Positions 16,772 through 25,550 of a DNA stretch of 64,000 nt are shown piece after piece (position 1 is the stretch's first letter; each line of letters opens with the position of its first letter). A model generated the notes under the pieces. It saw only the letters and a program-made list of their open reading frames with translations, was not told the origin of the DNA and did no database searches. Made by a program: the position numbers and the translations under genes. The stretch comes from Rhodopseudomonas_A palustris_F (lineage in GTDB: Bacteria; Pseudomonadota; Alphaproteobacteria; Rhizobiales; Xanthobacteraceae): assembly GCF_000013745.1 (NCBI RefSeq), contig NC_007925.1, positions 372,001 to 436,000 on the forward strand. The letters run 5' to 3'.

Positions 16772-17572
16772 TCAGGCGTGGGCGCTGAGATCCAAAATGC
16801 TCGGCCGATCGCCGTTCAACGGATTGGCCGGGTCGCGGTTGTAGCGCAGGGTTTCGAACCGCATCGCGCGGGCGTCGATCATCAACAGCCGGCCGACCAG
16901 GCCCTCGCCGAAGCCGACGATCTCGCGGATCGCCTCCAGCGCCATCATCGAGCCGAGCACGCCGGCGAGCGCGCCGAGCACGCCGGCCTCCTGGCAGCTC
17001 GGCACCGTGCCGGGCGGCGGCGCTTCCGGAAACAGGCAGCGATAGGTCGGGTTGAGTTCGCCGTCGGCGTTCTTCTCATGGGCGCGGATCGTGGTCAGCG
17101 AGCCGTCGAACACCCCGAGCGCGCCGGTGATCAGCGGCTTCCGCGCCAGATAGCAGGCGTCGGACACCAGATAGCGGGTGGCGAAATTGTCCGAGCCGTC
17201 GAGCACCATATCGTAGCTGCCGATCAACTGCATCGCGTTGTCGGCGTCGATCCGCATCGGGTGGCGGACGAAACGGACGTGCGGATTGAGCGCGGTGATG
17301 CGATCCTCGGCGCTGTCGACCTTGCTGCGGCCGATGTCCGGGGTGGCGTGGATGATCTGGCGCTGCAGGTTGGACAGCGACACGGTGTCGTCGTCGACCA
17401 CGCCGAGTGTGCCGACGCCGGCGGCCGCCAGATACATCAATGACGGCGCGCCGAGCCCGCCGGCGCCGATCACCAGCACCGAGGCGGCCTGCAGCTTGGC
17501 CTGGCCGGGGCCGCCGACCTCGCGCAGCACGATGTGGCGGGCATAGCGTTCGAGTTCGTCGCCACTCAGCAT
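16772..17572 (-). CDS. MoeB/ThiF-family adenylyltransferase
   Basis: About 266 residues of an E1-like (ThiF/MoeB/HesA) enzyme that adenylates the C-terminal Gly of a sulfur-carrier protein such as MoaD or ThiS. The nucleotide loop GAGGLGAP comes at about residues 36-43. The catalytic pattern includes DDDTVSLSNLQRQ and VLDGSDNFATRYL. PSCQEAGVLGALAGVLGS near residue 185 contains the conserved Cys region. The usual paired CxxC zinc motifs of E. coli MoeB are not evident. The ATG at 17572 (MLSGDELERYARH) is used because that is where family similarity begins. MoeB versus ThiF cannot be decided without neighbours of either pathway. Confidence 0.85.
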   Translation of the reverse strand: MLSGDELERYARHIVLREVGGPGQAKLQAASVLVIGAGGLGAPSLMYLAAAGVGTLGVVDDDTVSLSNLQRQIIHATPDIGRSKVDSAEDRITALNPHVRFVRHPMRIDADNAMQLIGSYDMVLDGSDNFATRYLVSDACYLARKPLITGALGVFDGSLTTIRAHEKNADGELNPTYRCLFPEAPPPGTVPSCQEAGVLGALAGVLGSMMALEAIREIVGFGEGLVGRLLMIDARAMRFETLRYNRDPANPLNGDRPSILDLSAHA

Positions 17573-17664
17573 GATGGAAGGCACCTTGTCATGAACCGCT
17601 GCGCCGCTGTCGCCGACCCGGCATTTGTGGTTAGCTGCGCGCGGCATAGCAGGCAGGAGTTGTC

Positions 17665-19035
17665 ATGAGAACGATGCTCGCCGCAACCCTGATGATGGTA
17701 TTCGCGGCCGGCAGCGCCACGGCGCAAATGTCGCCGCCGGCCACCGCAGGCGGCAAGCCGAAGCCGGTCGCCACCGTGGCGATCCGCCCGGCGCTGCAAA
17801 CCCCGGCCAATACCGCCAATGCGATGGCGCAGGCCGAGCGCACCGCGATCCAGTCGGACCTGGCCTGGGCCGGGCATTACAATGGCGCGATCAACGGCGA
17901 GGGGTCCGAGCGCATGGTCGCGGCGATCAAGGCGTTCCAGACCGACCGCGGCGGCAAGCCGACTGGCGTGCTCAATCCGCAGGAACGCGGCACGCTCGCC
18001 GAGGTCGCCAAGAAGGCGAAGGACAATGTCGGCTGGAAACTGGTCAGCGATTCCGTCACCGGCGCGCGGCTCGGGCTGCCGCTGAAGCTGGTGCCGCAGC
18101 AGACCAGCGACGCCAACGGCGCGAAATGGAGCTCCTCGACCGGCACCATCCAGGTGCTGCTCAGCCGCCGCAAGGAGGCCGAGCCCTCCACCGCCAAGCT
18201 CGCCGCGCAGGAAAAGACAGAGCCGGCCGGCCGCAAGGTCGAATACAGCGCGGTGAAGCCGGATTTCTTCGTGCTGTCGGGGCTGCAGGGGCTGAAGAAA
18301 TTCTACGTCCGCGGCGCCTTCAAGGACGCCGAAGTCCGCATCCTCACCATCCTCTACGACCAGGCCACCGAGGGCACCATGGAGCCGGTGGTGATCGCGA
18401 TGTCGAGCGCGTTCACTCCGTTTCCGGCCGGCGTTCAGGCCGCAGGGCCGCCGCCGCGGAAATCGGTGGAATATTCCACCGGCGTGGTGGTCAGCGCCGA
18501 CGGTGCGATCCTCGCCGACCGCCAGGCGGTGGACGGCTGCCAGGCGATCGTGGTCGCCGGCCTCGGCCGCGCCGAGAAGGTGGCCGAGGACAAGGCGCAC
18601 GATCTGGCGCTGCTGCGGGTCTATGGCGCGCAGGGACTTGCGCCGCTCGGGCTCGGCGGCGGCGCCGCCAAGCCGAGCGTCGAATTGATCGGCATCGCCG
18701 ATCCGCAGAGCCAGGGCGGCGGCTCCGCGGCGAGCAGCGTGCGGGCGCAGATCGCCCCGGTCGCCGCCGGCCGCGATCTGGCGCTGACGCCGGCGCCGGG
18801 GCTCGGCTTTTCCGGCGCCGCGGCGGTCGATGCCGAGGGCAGATTCGCTGGGCTTGCGCTGTTGAAGCCGGTGCTGTTCGCAGGCCCGGCGAATGGCGCA
18901 GCGCCGGCGCAAGCGATGCTGGTGCCGGCCGAGACCGTCCGCGGCTTCCTCAAGGACAACGCGGTGGCGACCACCGCGGCCTCGGCCGGCGATGCCAAGG
19001 CGTCGGTGCTCCGCCTGATCTGCGTGCGGAAGTAG
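17665..19035 (+). CDS. Exported peptidoglycan-binding plus trypsin-like protein, probably catalytically inactive
   Basis: A 456-residue secreted protein with good RBS (AGGAG). The signal peptide MRTMLAATLMMVFAAGSATA is followed by a peptidoglycan-binding-1-like helical domain (about 50-110: QSDLAWAGHYNGAINGEGS). After a middle region of unknown fold comes a trypsin-like segment from about residue 270 (STGVVVSADGAILADRQAV). Compared with HtrA-type proteases, Asp is kept in HDLALLRV and a Ser in GFSGAAAV, but the His of the usual NHHVV box is Gln in DRQAV. Proteolysis is therefore doubtful; it may act as a binding or scaffolding protein in the periplasm. Confidence 0.75.
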   Translation: MRTMLAATLMMVFAAGSATAQMSPPATAGGKPKPVATVAIRPALQTPANTANAMAQAERTAIQSDLAWAGHYNGAINGEGSERMVAAIKAFQTDRGGKPTGVLNPQERGTLAEVAKKAKDNVGWKLVSDSVTGARLGLPLKLVPQQTSDANGAKWSSSTGTIQVLLSRRKEAEPSTAKLAAQEKTEPAGRKVEYSAVKPDFFVLSGLQGLKKFYVRGAFKDAEVRILTILYDQATEGTMEPVVIAMSSAFTPFPAGVQAAGPPPRKSVEYSTGVVVSADGAILADRQAVDGCQAIVVAGLGRAEKVAEDKAHDLALLRVYGAQGLAPLGLGGGAAKPSVELIGIADPQSQGGGSAASSVRAQIAPVAAGRDLALTPAPGLGFSGAAAVDAEGRFAGLALLKPVLFAGPANGAAPAQAMLVPAETVRGFLKDNAVATTAASAGDAKASVLRLICVRK

Positions 19036-19233
19036 CGGCGCCGCCGCCGTCGCCCTCCTCCGCAAGACGGCGGCCACTGACCAGGATTGCTCAGACGCCG
19101 CCCCCCATTGGGCGCAGCATCCAGCGCTGATTCGAGGTCCCTGGCCCTGCTCCCCATGTGTTCAGGCAACGCCGGGACTTCATGATGTGAACGGTCGCGC
19201 TGGCTGAGACCACAGCGGGGGGACTGACCGATC

Positions 19234-21090
19234 ATGGACGATGCCTCGAAGCGCCCTCCCATTCCCGTCGCACCAGATGACAATCCGGCGTCGACCGACG
19301 CGACCAAAATCGACAAGCTGCTGCGGCAACAGGCGGCGATTGCGCGGTTCGGCACGTTTTCGCTGCGCGAATGGGATCTCTCGAAGATCCTGAACGAAGC
19401 GGTGCGGGTCTGCGCCGAGGGGCTCGACGCCCCCTTCAGCAAGGTCTGCCGGCATCGCCCCGAGCAGAACGATCTCTTGATCGTCGCCGGCTACGGCTGG
19501 CAGGATGGCGTGGTCGGCCATGTGGTGTCGCGCGCCGATATGAGTTCGCCGCAGGGGCGCGCGTTTTCCACCGGCACGCCCGCGGTCTGCGACGATCTGA
19601 AGAAGGACCGCTACTTCGATCCGCCGGCGTTCTATGCCGCGCACGGCATCGTCTCGACCATCGACGTCGTCATCAGAGGCAGCGGCGACCAGCCCTACGG
19701 CATCCTGGAAATCGACAACAATCAGCAGCAAGACTACGACCAATACGACGTCAATTTCCTGACCGGCTTCGCCAATGTGCTGGCCGAAGCCGTGGCGACC
19801 GCATCGCGAGCGCGGGAGTTGCAGGACGCCTTCGATCGGATGAAGCGGCTGGCCGAGGACAAGGAGCGCCTGCTGCAGGAGAAGAACGCCGTCGATCTGC
19901 AGATGCGCCAGGCGCAAAAGATGGAAGCGGTCGGGCAATTGACCGGCGGCCTCGCCCACGACCTCAACAACATCCTCACCGTCATCTCCGGCACCATCGA
20001 GATTCTCGCCGCGGCGGTCGCGGACCGGCCGCAACTCGCGGCGATCGCCAAGATGATCGACGAGGCCGCGGTGCGCGGCGCCGAACTGACGCAGCGGCTG
20101 CTGGCATTCGCGCGCAAGCAGCCGCTGCATCCGCGCGCGATCGACGTCAATGCGCTGATCGTCGAGGCGACCAATCTGCTACGGCCGACGCTCGGCGATC
20201 ACATCACCCTCGTCACCACGCTGGCCGGGGAGCTGTCGCGCGCCCTGATCGATCCCGGACAACTCACCAACACCATCCTCAACCTCGCGCTCAACGCCCG
20301 CGATTCGATGCCCGAGGGCGGCGAGGTCAGCATCACCACCCGCGACATCGTGCTCGACGCGAGCGCCGCGGCGGCCAATGAACTCGATGCCGGCAGCTAT
20401 GTGCTGGTCGCGGTCGGCGATTCCGGGCACGGCATTCCGGCGGACATCCTGCCCAGGGTGTTCGAGCCGTTCTTCACCACCAAGGATGTCGGCAAGGGAT
20501 CCGGTCTCGGCCTCAGCATGGTCTATGGCTTCGTCAAGCAATCCAACGGCCACGTCGTGATCGAGAGCGTGCCGGACCACGGCACCACGGTGACGATGCT
20601 GCTGCCGCAAGCCACCGGGGTCGCTCAACCGCAATTGGAATTGGTCAGCCAACCGAAGATTCAGGGTGGCACCGAGACCATCCTGGTGGTGGAGGACGAC
20701 GACCTGGTGCGCCGCTACGTGATCGGACAGATCGAAAGCCTGGGCTATGCGACGCTGACCGCGGCCAACGCCGCGGAAGCGCTGGTGGTGATCGATAGCG
20801 CGCAGCCGATCGATCTGTTGTTCACCGACATGACCATGCCCGGGGCGCTCAACGGCCGGCAACTGGCCGTCGAAGCGCGGCGTCGCAGGCCGGCGTTGAG
20901 CGTGCTGTTCAGTTCGGGCTTCACCGAGGAGAGCGTGGTTCATGATGGCCATATCGATGCCGAGATGCTGTTCCTCGCCAAGCCCTACCGCAAAGCGGAT
21001 CTGGCGCGCATGATCCGCGTCGCCCTGACCGGCACCGCGCAGCCACAGGCCGTGGCGCAGCCGGGGGCGCCGATTCCCGCCGTGGCGTGA
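19234..21090 (+). CDS. Hybrid histidine kinase: GAF, kinase and receiver domains
   Basis: A 618-residue cytoplasmic protein without membrane segments. A GAF-like sensory domain spans about 20-170 (ends ILEIDNNQQQDYDQYDVNF) and a short coiled coil about 185-225. The kinase core has His242 in LAHDLNNILTV, an N-box LNLALNARDSMPEGG and the ATP lid GKGSGLGLSMVYGFVKQ. A C-terminal receiver domain begins TILVVEDDDLVRRY and has phosphoacceptor Asp532 in FTDMTMPG. The family senses light, redox or ligands via GAF; the cue here is unknown. No chromophore Cys was identified. No partner regulator is adjacent, so it may signal through its own receiver or a distant protein. Confidence 0.9.
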   Translation: MDDASKRPPIPVAPDDNPASTDATKIDKLLRQQAAIARFGTFSLREWDLSKILNEAVRVCAEGLDAPFSKVCRHRPEQNDLLIVAGYGWQDGVVGHVVSRADMSSPQGRAFSTGTPAVCDDLKKDRYFDPPAFYAAHGIVSTIDVVIRGSGDQPYGILEIDNNQQQDYDQYDVNFLTGFANVLAEAVATASRARELQDAFDRMKRLAEDKERLLQEKNAVDLQMRQAQKMEAVGQLTGGLAHDLNNILTVISGTIEILAAAVADRPQLAAIAKMIDEAAVRGAELTQRLLAFARKQPLHPRAIDVNALIVEATNLLRPTLGDHITLVTTLAGELSRALIDPGQLTNTILNLALNARDSMPEGGEVSITTRDIVLDASAAAANELDAGSYVLVAVGDSGHGIPADILPRVFEPFFTTKDVGKGSGLGLSMVYGFVKQSNGHVVIESVPDHGTTVTMLLPQATGVAQPQLELVSQPKIQGGTETILVVEDDDLVRRYVIGQIESLGYATLTAANAAEALVVIDSAQPIDLLFTDMTMPGALNGRQLAVEARRRRPALSVLFSSGFTEESVVHDGHIDAEMLFLAKPYRKADLARMIRVALTGTAQPQAVAQPGAPIPAVA

Positions 21091-21142
21091 GCGTGGGCGT
21101 TGGCCGGCGAGGTGCCGGCCGAAACGCTTCACCGACACGCAC

Positions 21143-21259
21143 CGTCATCCCGGGGCACGAGCGGCGTGAGCCGCGAGTGAACCCGAGATCCAGTATTCAC
21201 CGCCCTGGAACACTGGATTCCGGGTTCGCCCGGCCTGCGGCCTCGCGCCCCGGAATGAC
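21143..21259. repeat. Family-A palindromic repeat
   Basis: Starts CGTCATCCCGGGGCACGAGC and ends GCGCCCCGGAATGAC, with an inner inverted pair CCCGAGATCCAGT / ACTGGATTCCGGG. It lies between convergent genes ending at 21090 and 21337. Confidence 0.85.
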
Positions 21260-21336
21260 AGCTGCTTTGGACAGAGCAGTGTGCCAGCAGGCTGGCGTCC
21301 CAAAGCCGATAGCAAGTAATTATCGTCCGGGACCTG

Positions 21337-22704
21337 CTACCCTCTTCCCAGCGCCGCCACATCGGCGACGCGGTCGAAGCGCTCCAGCGCCAGCATCGCG
21401 TCGGCGAAGGTTTCGGCGCCGCCGTTCAGCACCGGGCGCGCCAGCTGCAGGAATTTCTGCTGCATGGCGCCGGCGCTGGGAAACGCGGCGGGCTCGCCGG
21501 AGGGGTCCGGAATCAGCCGCTCGCGCACGCCATCTTCGGTACTGATGCTGACATGGGCGCCGAACGGGTGGCTCCGGCCTTCCAATCGCACGTCCTGCAC
21601 CACGTCGAATTTTTCCGCCAGCGCGTCGATCGAAGGATCGCCGAGCCTTGCATAATCGTCCCAGCCGAAGCGGCCCTTCTCCAGCGCCACGGCGCCGGTG
21701 AAATACATCGAGAATTGCCCGGCGACGATCGATCGCGGATGCCGCTTGGTGGCGGCGTCGCCGGTCAGCGTGATGCCGTTGCGATGCAGGCCGATCGCCA
21801 CGCGGGTGATCTGGTCCGGCGCGAGGTTATGCTCGCGGCGCATCGCGATCAGCGCGTCGATCGCCGCGTGGGTGTAACGGCAGCTCGGATAAGGTTTCAC
21901 CCCGATCTTCATCGTTTCATAGACCGAGCCGAGACCGGCCACGGCTTGGTCCGGATGTGCATCGTCGCTGTAGCCGACTAACAAGCCGTGCTTGCCCTCG
22001 ATCGATTGCGTGGCGCCGAGAAAGCCGTTGCGGGCGAGCGTGGCGGCGATCACCCCGTTCATCGCCGCGGCGCCGACTTGGTAGCGCTTGTTCCAGGCGC
22101 CGTTGACCAGAAATTGCAGCGAGCCCGCGGCCTGGCTGCCGGCGACGCCGAACGCCGCGACGATCTGATGTTGCGACAGCTTGAACAGCTTGGCCGCGGC
22201 GGCCGCCGCGCCGAACGTGCCGGCGGTGGCGGTGGGATGAAAGCCGCGGGCGTAATGCGAGGTGGGGTCGAGCGCGTTGCCGAGCCGGCAGCACACTTCA
22301 TAGCCGGCAATGATCGCGGTCAGCACCTCGGCCCCCGAGGCGCCGACCAGCTCTCCGACCGCGAAGGCGGCGGGCACCACCGGCGCGGAGGGATGCAGCG
22401 AGGAATCGGCGTGGGTGTCGTCGAAGTCCAGCGAATGGCCGAGCGCGCCGTTGAGCAGGGCGGCCACCGCCGGGGTCCAGCCGCGATCGTCGCCGAACAC
22501 CGTTGATTGGCCCGCGCCATCGAGCGACAGCGCCCGCAGCGTCTGCAAGATCGCCGGCGTCGATTCGGCGTCGCGCCGCGCCCGGATCGTACTGCCGAGA
22601 AAATCCAGCGTCAGGCTTTTGGCGCGGGTCCGCACCTCGGGCGGAATATCGGCGAAAGCAAGGCCGGCGACGTAGCCGGCCAGAGTCGCGGTCTCATCGG
22701 TCAT
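21337..22704 (-). CDS. MmgE/PrpD family protein
   Basis: A 455-residue protein of the 2-methylcitrate dehydratase/aconitate decarboxylase-like superfamily. Typical blocks are present: LTLDFLGSTIRARRD near the N-terminus, GALGHSLDFDDTHAD with its Asp/His cluster, HPSAPVVPAAFAVGE, YARGFHPTATAGTFGAA, and KPYPSCRYTHAAIDALI. The reaction is probably hydration or dehydration of a tricarboxylate-like substrate, but these paralogues are common and the substrate cannot be read. No prp or aconitase neighbours. Confidence 0.87.
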   Translation of the reverse strand: MTDETATLAGYVAGLAFADIPPEVRTRAKSLTLDFLGSTIRARRDAESTPAILQTLRALSLDGAGQSTVFGDDRGWTPAVAALLNGALGHSLDFDDTHADSSLHPSAPVVPAAFAVGELVGASGAEVLTAIIAGYEVCCRLGNALDPTSHYARGFHPTATAGTFGAAAAAAKLFKLSQHQIVAAFGVAGSQAAGSLQFLVNGAWNKRYQVGAAAMNGVIAATLARNGFLGATQSIEGKHGLLVGYSDDAHPDQAVAGLGSVYETMKIGVKPYPSCRYTHAAIDALIAMRREHNLAPDQITRVAIGLHRNGITLTGDAATKRHPRSIVAGQFSMYFTGAVALEKGRFGWDDYARLGDPSIDALAEKFDVVQDVRLEGRSHPFGAHVSISTEDGVRERLIPDPSGEPAAFPSAGAMQQKFLQLARPVLNGGAETFADAMLALERFDRVADVAALGRG

Positions 22705-22869
22705 CGGCGCGCCCGGGCAGTGGAAGGTGCGGCAGGGTAGGCGGAGCGATGGCGGCGTTCAAGCCGGCGACCGCGGCGGCGATTGCCAGTCACAATTCGG
22801 CATGCTCTGTGGCGCACAAGGCAACGCGAGCGCGGCGGATTCGCCGTCGCGATATTTCACACGAGGCAT

Positions 22870-24006
22870 ATGAGTAAATTCGGAATCAAAATCGGCGCGC
22901 AGTTGAAACCGCGCCGGCTGCAACTCGGACTGGCGCTGCGGGTGACGCTGGCGGCGCTGTTGGCGCTGGCCTTTGCTCAGGCGGTGCATCTGCGGCTACC
23001 GCTGTGGGCGGTGCTGACCTCGATCATCGTCACCCAGCTCAGCGTCGGACGCTCGCTGAAAGTGGCGATCGACTATCTGATCGGCACCATCGGCGGCGCG
23101 GCCTATGGCGGCGCGGTGACCATCTTCGTGCCGCACCACAGCGAATGGGAGCTGTTGGCGGTGCTGGCGGTGATTGTGGCGCCGCTGGCCCTGATCGCGG
23201 CGATCAAGCCGCGCTTCAACGTCGCCTTGGTGACCGCCATCATCGTGCTCTTGGTGCCGACCATGACCCAGGTCAACCCGCTGGATTCCACCATCGACCG
23301 GGTGCTCGAGGTGGGCGTCGGCGCCATCACCGGGCTGGTGGTGTCGTTCTTCGTGCTGCCGTCCCGCGCGCTCGGGCTCGCCACCAACGCCGCGGCGCGG
23401 GCGCTGGAATTGATGGCGGTGGCGCTGCGCGAATTGCTGGCCGGGCTGACCGGCGGGCTCGACACCGACGCGCTGCACCGGCTGCAGGACGGCATCGGCG
23501 AATCGCTGGTCAAGCTCGGCGAAATCGCCGTCGAGGCGGAAAGCGAACGCTCGGCCGGGCTGTCGAACGGACCGGACACCGCGCCGTTGCTGCGCACGCT
23601 GCTGCGGCTGCGCCACGATCTGGTGATGGTCGGCCGCGCCGCCGGCGGGCCGCTGCCGGAGCCGCTGCAGGCGCGGCTCGGCGGCGTGCTGGAGCATTTC
23701 AGCGAGGCGGCCACCGGATATCTCTCGGCCAGCGCGATGGCGTTGCGCGGCCGCGGCGATCCGCCGTCGTTGCAGCCGCTGCAGGCGGCGCTGGCGGCCT
23801 ACGACGCCGAAGTCGACAAGGTGCGGAAAGACGGGCTGACCCGGCAATTGACCGGCGACCGCATCGAGCAGTTCTTCGCGCTCGGTTTCGCGCTCGATCA
23901 GCTGCAGCAGAATTTCCAGGATCTGGAAATGCGGGTGACCGAACGCGCCAAACCCGGCGACACCGTCACCGGCACCAAACAGGCCGGGGACGAGGGCGAG
24001 GGCTAA
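22870..24006 (+). CDS. FUSC-type aromatic acid exporter family protein
   Basis: About 378 residues from the ATG at 22870 (GAGG 3-7 nt upstream). The N-terminal half has six predicted membrane helices (for example LAALLALAFAQAVHL, LLAVLAVIVAPLALIAAI, GVGAITGLVVSFFVL) with WAVLTSIIVTQLSVGRS, a hallmark of the FUSC/ArAE-2 family. The C-terminal half is a soluble helical region. Such proteins resemble fusaric-acid and p-hydroxybenzoate efflux pumps. Substrate unknown. Divergent from the MmgE/PrpD gene, with about 165 bp between. Confidence 0.82.
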   Translation: MSKFGIKIGAQLKPRRLQLGLALRVTLAALLALAFAQAVHLRLPLWAVLTSIIVTQLSVGRSLKVAIDYLIGTIGGAAYGGAVTIFVPHHSEWELLAVLAVIVAPLALIAAIKPRFNVALVTAIIVLLVPTMTQVNPLDSTIDRVLEVGVGAITGLVVSFFVLPSRALGLATNAAARALELMAVALRELLAGLTGGLDTDALHRLQDGIGESLVKLGEIAVEAESERSAGLSNGPDTAPLLRTLLRLRHDLVMVGRAAGGPLPEPLQARLGGVLEHFSEAATGYLSASAMALRGRGDPPSLQPLQAALAAYDAEVDKVRKDGLTRQLTGDRIEQFFALGFALDQLQQNFQDLEMRVTERAKPGDTVTGTKQAGDEGEG

Positions 24007-24042
24007 GAAGCGTTCGTCCGAGGTTCGGAAACGAAATTGAGC

Positions 24043-24167
24043 CGTCATTCCGGGGCGCGAGCCCCCCTTGGGCGAGCGAACCCGGAATCTCGCGACGAGC
24101 ACACGCCTCCGCCGGCGGCAAGATTCCGGGTTCGCTCGAGCTGGCGCTCTCGCGCCCCGGAATGACG
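24043..24167. repeat. Family-A palindromic repeat
   Basis: Starts CGTCATTCCGGGGCGCGAGC and ends with GCGCCCCGGAATGACG. The inner pair GAACCCGGAATCT / AGATTCCGGGTTC surrounds a short centre. It lies between convergent genes. Confidence 0.88.
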
Positions 24168-24207
24168 GCTTGTTGTTGAGGGAGCGGATCGACCGACCAA
24201 CGACGCG

Positions 24208-24678
24208 CTAGGCCTGCCGCAGCATGGCGCGGACCACCAGACGGTGGAACGGCGTGATCGTTGCCAGATAGGTTCGGCCGAGCAAATTGTGGGTCAGCAC
24301 CAGCGTGGTCGCGGTAACCCGGACGCCGGCGTCGGGCTCGGTGTCCGCGACATCCACCACCACGCGAAAATCCAGGTGGCTGTCGTCGAAGCCGGCGATC
24401 AGCCGTTGCGGGGTTTCGCTGAGCACCGGGAACATGCCGACGCGATCGATCGTCGCTTGCCGCGCGCTGTCCGCGGTCTTCAGCCCGAACGGTTTAACTA
24501 CGGCATCGCGTAGCGTCATCAGCGCGGTGACCCAAGGCGGCGAGCGCGTCATCATCCGCTCCGCCGCCTGCCGCGCATCGATCGGGCCGGGGACGGTGAC
24601 GGCAAAGGCGTCGATGAATTGCGCGCCGGGCAACACCGCGCCGGCATCGACTTCGGGCCTCACGGCGACGACGGTCAT
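24208..24678 (-). CDS. DUF2867-domain protein
   Basis: A 156-residue soluble protein of the DUF2867 family: VDAGAVLPGAQFIDAFAV, MFPVLSETPQRLIAGFDDSH and a C-terminal YLATITPFHRLVVRAML are the recurrent blocks. The function of the family is unknown; it is often found fused or next to membrane proteins. The start ATG at 24678 lies 23 bp after the stop of the DUF2269 gene, so the two form an operon. Confidence 0.75.
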   Translation of the reverse strand: MTVVAVRPEVDAGAVLPGAQFIDAFAVTVPGPIDARQAAERMMTRSPPWVTALMTLRDAVVKPFGLKTADSARQATIDRVGMFPVLSETPQRLIAGFDDSHLDFRVVVDVADTEPDAGVRVTATTLVLTHNLLGRTYLATITPFHRLVVRAMLRQA

Positions 24679-24701
24679 GCGAGGCCCCCAAAGCTGCGCC
24701 G

Positions 24702-25163
24702 CTACGGCTTCAGCACCATCAGCACGGTGGCGGCGACCAGCGGCACGGTGGCGAGAATGCCCCAGACCAGCCATTTCTGCGCGTCGCGCAGGTAGCTCAG
24801 CGGAATCCGGTCGAGCGAGGCGAAGCCGCGCGCCGCGCGGCCCTGGCGGATCTGCAGCGGAACCAGAATCCCCAGCCACATCATGCCGGACACCGCGAAC
24901 AGGATCTGCCCGCCGAGCAGCCAGACCGAGTCGAACAGCGGCAGCCCTTTGACATAGGCCGCGCCATAGCCGCCGATCATCACCAGCGCGATGCCGGCCA
25001 GCGTGAAGATCCAGTCGGCCGCGTTCACGCCGTGCTGCGCGTGGGCGACGATCTTCGGATCCGCGGTGCGGTCGGCCAGCACTTTCCAATAGGCGGTGAT
25101 GGTCACGTTGCCGACCAGCAGCACCACGCCGAGCACGTGAAGCGCTTTCAACACATCATACAT
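24702..25163 (-). CDS. DUF2269 integral membrane protein
   Basis: A 153-residue protein with four hydrophobic helices (starting LHVLGVVLLVGNVTITAYW). The conserved motifs of DUF2269, WKVLADRTADPKIVAHAQ and DWIFTLAGIALVMIGGYGA, are present. Predicted inner-membrane protein of unknown role; some family members have been linked to heme or redox proteins, but no such motif is decisive here. First gene of a two-gene unit with DUF2867. Confidence 0.78.
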   Translation of the reverse strand: MYDVLKALHVLGVVLLVGNVTITAYWKVLADRTADPKIVAHAQHGVNAADWIFTLAGIALVMIGGYGAAYVKGLPLFDSVWLLGGQILFAVSGMMWLGILVPLQIRQGRAARGFASLDRIPLSYLRDAQKWLVWGILATVPLVAATVLMVLKP

Positions 25164-25550
25164 TCGGTTCGGTCCGCGAAGTCACGGCGCCCGGGCGGCG
25201 ACCGTTGCACGTAACAGGGTGACGCCGGACAGCGTCAGCATCAGGGAGAAAGCTTTCGCGCTGAAAAGTCAAATTTGCTACGTGCGACCAAAGTCGAAAG
25301 GCGTGGCGCAGCGTGATACAGCATCCGGGCCGGCGAGGCTGGCGGACTGCGCCGCCGGCCTCCTGCTGTGGGGCTGATTGCAGAGGCTTGTTGCAAAGAT
25401 TTGTTGTAAGGGCTGGCCCCCGGCGCCCTGACGCCGTCCGGTGCGGTCCGGACACGCGCGATTGATCGCTGGAGGTATTTTATTTTGCAGTGCAGCAACC
25501 ATATCCGGTGTGGTCGATTGTCCCGCCGGATTTCTGGAGCAGGAGCTGCC
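25164..25550. other. Divergent intergenic region
   Basis: About 390 bp between the DUF2269 operon and the esterase gene. It should hold both promoters. Part of it reads as open frames on the minus strand, but these have no family resemblance. No repeat family recognised. Confidence 0.4.
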
